Below, in pieces: positions 60,731 to 64,000 of a stretch of DNA of 64,000 nt; the first letter of the stretch is position 1, and each line of letters begins with the position of its first letter. Origin of the DNA: a virus; IMG/VR virus record IMGVR_UViG_3300046542_000227, positions 124,001-188,000 of that record. The stretch is one strand, 5' to 3'. Under the pieces are notes generated by a model. It did not search any database. It had not been told where the DNA came from and saw only the letters and a program-made list of their open reading frames with translations. Both the position numbers and the translations under genes were made by a program.

Positions 60731-60883
60731 GTGAGTACTCTGTCTTTGGAAGAACGTGTAGCCATCGCCGCTGACAAGGGAGCGCAGATCGCTACCGAAG
60801 ACTGGACCGGTTCGGAAGAAGGAAAAGCTGAGCTTGGCTCCTTCCTGGATTCCCTCGACGTTCCTCGTGAAAAGGAAGACTGA
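60731..60883 (+). CDS. Small acidic protein, 50 residues (GTG start)
   Basis: AAGGAG lies seven bases before the GTG. The product is acidic, helical and soluble (LEERVAIAADKGAQIATEDW). It has its own early-type promoter and lies next to the chimallin unit. The 211 bases after it hold AGTATGTGAAC at 60910 and a weak TAGGT/ACCTA hairpin near 60972 but no gene. An early regulatory role is inferred from context only. Confidence 0.7.
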   Translation: MSTLSLEERVAIAADKGAQIATEDWTGSEEGKAELGSFLDSLDVPREKED

Positions 60884-61022
60884 AAAAAGAATTACACGTC
60901 GTAGTGTATAGTATGTGAACTAGCATATGGTTCATCGCACCTTTGGTGTATGTTCCTATGCTGCCGACATTTAGGTCTTTTTACCTACCCCACAGAAAAG
61001 TGGAATTAAAAATACCTGAAGC

Positions 61023-61042
61023 CTATATCACGTAGAAGAATA
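61023..61042 (+). promoter_or_regulatory. phiKZ-type early promoter element before the shell gene
   Basis: CTATATCAC-N6-GAATA, leaving a 52-base leader before the start codon. Confidence 0.75.
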
Positions 61043-61094
61043 ACCGCAATCGGTTACGCTTACGTATATACCCAACCAAAAGGAAACAAGAGTC

Positions 61095-62969
61095 ATGGCA
61101 ATTCAAGACGAAGAGAATGGCGCACAAAACAACGGCCAGCAATCGGCTCCGGGCACCATGGGTACTCAGAACCCGTACAACGGCACTGCTGAACAGTCTC
61201 AGGCCCGCGCCACTCACCTCGGTGATGTGAACAGCCTGCTGGCTCGTGGCGGTAAAGCCGATAACACCGAAGGCCGCTCCGGCGAACTGCTGACCGCTCT
61301 GACCCTGAACGGTAAAGAAGCAGTTGCAGCTCAGAACCTGACCCCGGACTTCGAACTGGTTCGCTTCGATCGCGATCAACATCGCGTCGGCGTCGGTGCC
61401 ATCCTGGTACTGCGTGCGTACCGTAAAGGTGCCGATACCTACATCGCTGTTCGCCCACTGCTGGTCGACAACAAGCAGGTTTCGCTCAAGCCTCGCATCC
61501 TGACCATCGGTCAAGAGCGCCTGGAAATCCCTACCTACGTCGCCGACGTACTGTCCGACGAATACTGGAACCGTATCACTCGCCACGTGCAAGACCACGT
61601 TGCCAACCCGAAGGCGATCGTCGCCAACGCTGGCTACCTGGAAGTACCGAGCGACTTCGACGTGTCCGACAAGAACTCGGCCGACGTTACCAAGCTGTTG
61701 TCCGTATCGGTCAACCGCTGCGACGACGTGCTGGCTCGCGTTAACGGCGAAACGCCTTTCAACATCGCTGTCTTCAAAGCAGCGAACGAAGTGCTGACCG
61801 CCAAGCTGGACTTCTCCGGTACTCCGCGCACTGACCTGTTCGGCCAACCGATCCGTTCCGACATCCAGGTGTCCATGAACCGCAGCATCCGCGGCAACGC
61901 TGAAGCTGATCCGTTCTACGACGCTGACACCCAGTTCTCCTCGGTGAGCTGCTACGTCAACCTGGAATACGCACCGGCCAACGCCCCACAAGGCTACGCT
62001 CCGGCTGCCGTAATGGAAACTCAGCTGTTCACCCCGACCATCGTCATCACCGACGTACGTCAGGCCAGCTGGATCGGCGCCAACACGCCTGAGCTGTACT
62101 TCCTGGCTCTGTCCAACGCCTACCGCACTACCGCTGGTACTGCATGGGCCGGCAGCCTGCTGCCAGACGTTGCCAAGAAAGACGACCCACGCGACATCGG
62201 TGCTCTGACCTACCTGACCAAGGACGCGAAGAAGACCAAAACCAAAACCGATACCTTCACCCCGGCTCACTTCGGTGAACTGATGTTCATGCTGGTTCGT
62301 CCTAACCCGACGTTCCTGATCGACATCAACCCGGTCGGCGAAAACTCGGCAATCGAAAACGTCCTGCTGATGGCGGCCAGCGATGGTCCGAACCGTGAGC
62401 GCGCCGTAGCGATCCTGGTATCGAGCCTCAACAACCTGACCGCTGGCCACTTCAGCCAGATCTTCGACCACACCAAGCACCACTTGATCCGCATGTACGG
62501 CACCGACGTACACCGCGGCTACTACCTGGACGCACGCGAAGATCGTCACGATCTCCGTGACCTGGGCACGCTGGAAGCGCTGAACGCATCGGGTGGCAAC
62601 ATCCAAGAGTTCATCGCCTACTACCGTACCATGTGCGACCAAGCGATCCACCCGGAAATCCGCCTCAAGCAGCGCGTCGGTTACGAGCGTCAGTACCTGA
62701 GCCAGAACCTGGTGATCCGCGGCAAGTACCACCGTCTGGTCTGGACTCCTGAGTTCATCCTGGCGCTGGACAATGCGGTTAAAGCTGCAGGCGTATCCGT
62801 CGACGTGGAAAACGTGAGCACCGTTTACGGTTCTCAGCGCTTCACCGGCAACACTGCTGTTACTCAGTTCGCTGTGGCTCAACAAGCACAGTACGGCCTG
62901 GGTGCCAACGCAGGTCAGGGCGGCTACGGTCTCCCAGGCGGCGCCGGTGCTGGTACCATGATGTACTAA
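61095..62969 (+). CDS. chmA: Probable chimallin (phage nucleus shell protein)
   Basis: Chimallin forms the protein lattice enclosing phage DNA during infection. I could not align sequences; four points support the call. Length is 624 residues (201phi2-1 chimallin about 631, phiKZ about 602). A Gln/Asn/Gly-rich N-terminal tail of about 50 residues and a glycine-rich C-terminal tail (GLGANAGQGGYGLPGGAGAG) fit the flexible segments that link neighbouring subunits. It has an early promoter, a strong terminator and very biased C-ended codons, as expected of an early abundant protein. An RNA polymerase beta'-like gene follows, as after phiKZ gene 54. The alternative, major capsid protein, is less likely: no maturation cleavage site and an early promoter. 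Confidence 0.7.
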   Translation: MAIQDEENGAQNNGQQSAPGTMGTQNPYNGTAEQSQARATHLGDVNSLLARGGKADNTEGRSGELLTALTLNGKEAVAAQNLTPDFELVRFDRDQHRVGVGAILVLRAYRKGADTYIAVRPLLVDNKQVSLKPRILTIGQERLEIPTYVADVLSDEYWNRITRHVQDHVANPKAIVANAGYLEVPSDFDVSDKNSADVTKLLSVSVNRCDDVLARVNGETPFNIAVFKAANEVLTAKLDFSGTPRTDLFGQPIRSDIQVSMNRSIRGNAEADPFYDADTQFSSVSCYVNLEYAPANAPQGYAPAAVMETQLFTPTIVITDVRQASWIGANTPELYFLALSNAYRTTAGTAWAGSLLPDVAKKDDPRDIGALTYLTKDAKKTKTKTDTFTPAHFGELMFMLVRPNPTFLIDINPVGENSAIENVLLMAASDGPNRERAVAILVSSLNNLTAGHFSQIFDHTKHHLIRMYGTDVHRGYYLDAREDRHDLRDLGTLEALNASGGNIQEFIAYYRTMCDQAIHPEIRLKQRVGYERQYLSQNLVIRGKYHRLVWTPEFILALDNAVKAAGVSVDVENVSTVYGSQRFTGNTAVTQFAVAQQAQYGLGANAGQGGYGLPGGAGAGTMMY

Positions 62970-62990
62970 GTACCAGACCACGGTAATAAA

Positions 62991-63022
62991 GAGAGGACCT
63001 TCGGGTCCTCTCTCTCTTTTTT
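62991..63022 (+). terminator. Strong terminator after the shell gene
   Basis: GAGAGGACC-TTCG-GGTCCTCTC followed by TCTCTTTTTTT. Confidence 0.92.
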
Positions 63023-63048
63023 TGCCCTCCGACACAAAAGGACCAAGT

Positions 63049-64000
63049 ATGGGTGTTAGCCTACAGTGCGTCGATCACGATCAGGTGTTCAATAACCTCC
63101 CTTACGAACCTTTGATGGTGAGCTCTCTTGATACTTCCACTCCCGAGAAGTTGATTGAGTTCAAACGCCATATTTACAGTCACTACAACAACAGCGATAC
63201 GATTGAGGAATCGGCTGCTTGTACCTGTAAAAAGATCACTGATGTTGAGAAGATCGGTACCTTTTGCCCGGATTGCCACACTAAGGTGGAAGGCAGCAAC
63301 GAGCGTCCTATCGTACCGTCAATGTGGATGGAAGCGCCAGAAGGCGTAACCAGTCTGATCAGTCCACACCTGTGGATTATTCTGGACAGCAACACCACGA
63401 CGAAGGAGTTTAACTTCCTTCGCTATCTGACTGACACCAAATACAAGTTCGTGTTCGAACGCTTGAGCTCTAAAGAGACCAAGCGCAAGGTTGAGAAGTT
63501 GTTGGCACAGAACTTTGAACGTGGCCTCAACGCGTTCATCCGTGACTTCGATCGCATCATCGAGTTCTTCTTTCAAGCGAACATTATCGACAAGAACAAA
63601 GCCGAACTGGCAGCGTTCATCGGTAACAACAAAAAGGCCTTCTTCCCGCAAGTGCTACCACTGCCATCGCGGGTGTGTATGGTGGTTGAATCCACCACCA
63701 GCGGTACCTACATCGATAAGCCAATCCTCCTTGCGGTGGACGCTGCTTTGTCGATGGCTTCTATTGGGTCAACCAGCTTTAAGCTGAAGTCCATTGAAGT
63801 TCAGAACATCACCGCTCAGTCGATTGCGACCCTGAGCATGTTCCACCAGATTTATGACAAGGAGCGCCTGGCGCGTAAGCCTGGTCTGATTCGCCGACAT
63901 GTGTTGGCCAGCAGCCTGTATCTCACAGGCCGTAACGTGATCACCTCGATCTCGAAGCCACACAACTACGAGCAGATCGAACTGCCGTGGGGGATGGCGG
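63049..64000 (+). CDS. Phage multisubunit RNA polymerase, beta'-like N-terminal subunit (3'-truncated by window)
   Basis: AAGGA precedes the ATG at 63049, and the frame stays open to the window end (317 codons). C58-x-C60-x12-C73-x2-C76 has exactly the spacing of the zinc finger in bacterial beta' (C-x-C-x12-C-x2-C). Near the end, KPGLIRRHVLAS, YLTGRNVITSI and ELPWGMA follow the beta' block in which a lysine/arginine-rich strand leads to (Y/D)-S-G-R-x-V-I and L-P-x-x-M-A. The catalytic N-A-D-F-D-G-D would lie beyond the window. phiKZ relatives carry two such split enzymes (virion and non-virion); position after the shell gene suggests the non-virion one. Confidence 0.85.
   Translation, partial: MGVSLQCVDHDQVFNNLPYEPLMVSSLDTSTPEKLIEFKRHIYSHYNNSDTIEESAACTCKKITDVEKIGTFCPDCHTKVEGSNERPIVPSMWMEAPEGVTSLISPHLWIILDSNTTTKEFNFLRYLTDTKYKFVFERLSSKETKRKVEKLLAQNFERGLNAFIRDFDRIIEFFFQANIIDKNKAELAAFIGNNKKAFFPQVLPLPSRVCMVVESTTSGTYIDKPILLAVDAALSMASIGSTSFKLKSIEVQNITAQSIATLSMFHQIYDKERLARKPGLIRRHVLASSLYLTGRNVITSISKPHNYEQIELPWGMA

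Noticed and set aside
61095-62969. Major capsid protein
   Set aside because: Size would allow it, but there is no S-x-E maturation site near the N-terminus, the promoter is of the early class, and the RNA polymerase gene follows; chimallin fits better.
61023-63035. 670-codon open frame on the minus strand opposite the shell gene
   Set aside because: Antisense shadow: the plus-strand gene has a promoter, ribosome site and terminator; the minus frame has biased, repetitive composition and no ribosome site.
1-64000. CRISPR arrays, insertion sequences, integrase or attachment sites
   Set aside because: No regularly spaced repeats, transposase motifs or tRNA-end duplications were seen; the only longer direct repeat is the 22-bp promoter-like pair.

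Overview
The window is one stretch of a giant (jumbo) myovirus genome, most likely a Pseudomonas-infecting relative of phiKZ (nucleus-forming phages, Chimalliviridae). Seen in the sequence: genes are packed end to end with short spacers and alternate between strands in about fifteen blocks. They include a myovirus tail sheath followed by a tube-like protein, a large terminase, a PhuZ-like tubulin, and a 3'-truncated gene whose product has the zinc-finger spacing and core motif of the N-terminal half of bacterial RNA polymerase beta'. The 624-residue protein just before that gene fits chimallin, the phage-nucleus shell protein, in length, flexible tails, promoter class and gene order; this is inference because I could not align it. 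The Pseudomonas assignment rests on general style (codon use, protein resemblance) and is less certain than the phage type.

Layout: 1-11.2 kb (+) small unknown genes, a 716-residue NAD-dependent DNA ligase, two HslV-like Ntn-hydrolase-fold proteins and two structured non-coding stretches. 11.2-14.9 kb (-) two head inner-body-like proteins and a beta-helix tail spike. 15.0-16.7 kb (+) small genes and a compact 100-nt structured RNA. 16.7-23.4 kb (-) two more inner-body paralogues, an alpha/beta hydrolase and class Ia ribonucleotide reductase (nrdA, nrdB). 23.6-24.6 kb (+) dihydrofolate reductase and a DUF1353-like protein. 24.6-26.8 kb (-) terminase. 27-33.3 kb (+) small unknown genes. 33.3-38.7 kb (-) three probable virion proteins. 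38.9-43.0 kb (+) sheath, tube and a secreted protein. 43.1-44.3 kb (-) one unknown. 44.4-50.1 kb (+) a QueC-like 7-cyano-7-deazaguanine synthase, an ATP-grasp-like protein and the tubulin. 50.1-51.3 kb (-) a papain-like protein and one unknown. 51.5-59.5 kb (+) small unknown genes and a family B DNA polymerase portion. 59.6-60.7 kb (-) one unknown. 60.7-64 kb (+) a small acidic protein, probable chimallin, and the RNA polymerase piece.

Control signals are unusually legible. Eight rightward genes or operons are preceded by an ungapped element, CTATAT(C/T)(A/G)(C/T)-N6-GAATA or close to it, resembling the phiKZ early promoter core TATATTAC as I recall it. Leftward virion-gene blocks are preceded by a different, TATG-containing element, including a 22-bp near-identical pair. 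Almost every convergent gene junction holds a two-way terminator whose arms are flanked by GRCATAAA and TATGCCG-type sequence. Together these suggest an early programme (ligase, tubulin, shell, secreted and regulatory proteins) separate from a late virion programme. No tRNA, CRISPR array, insertion sequence or integrase was found.
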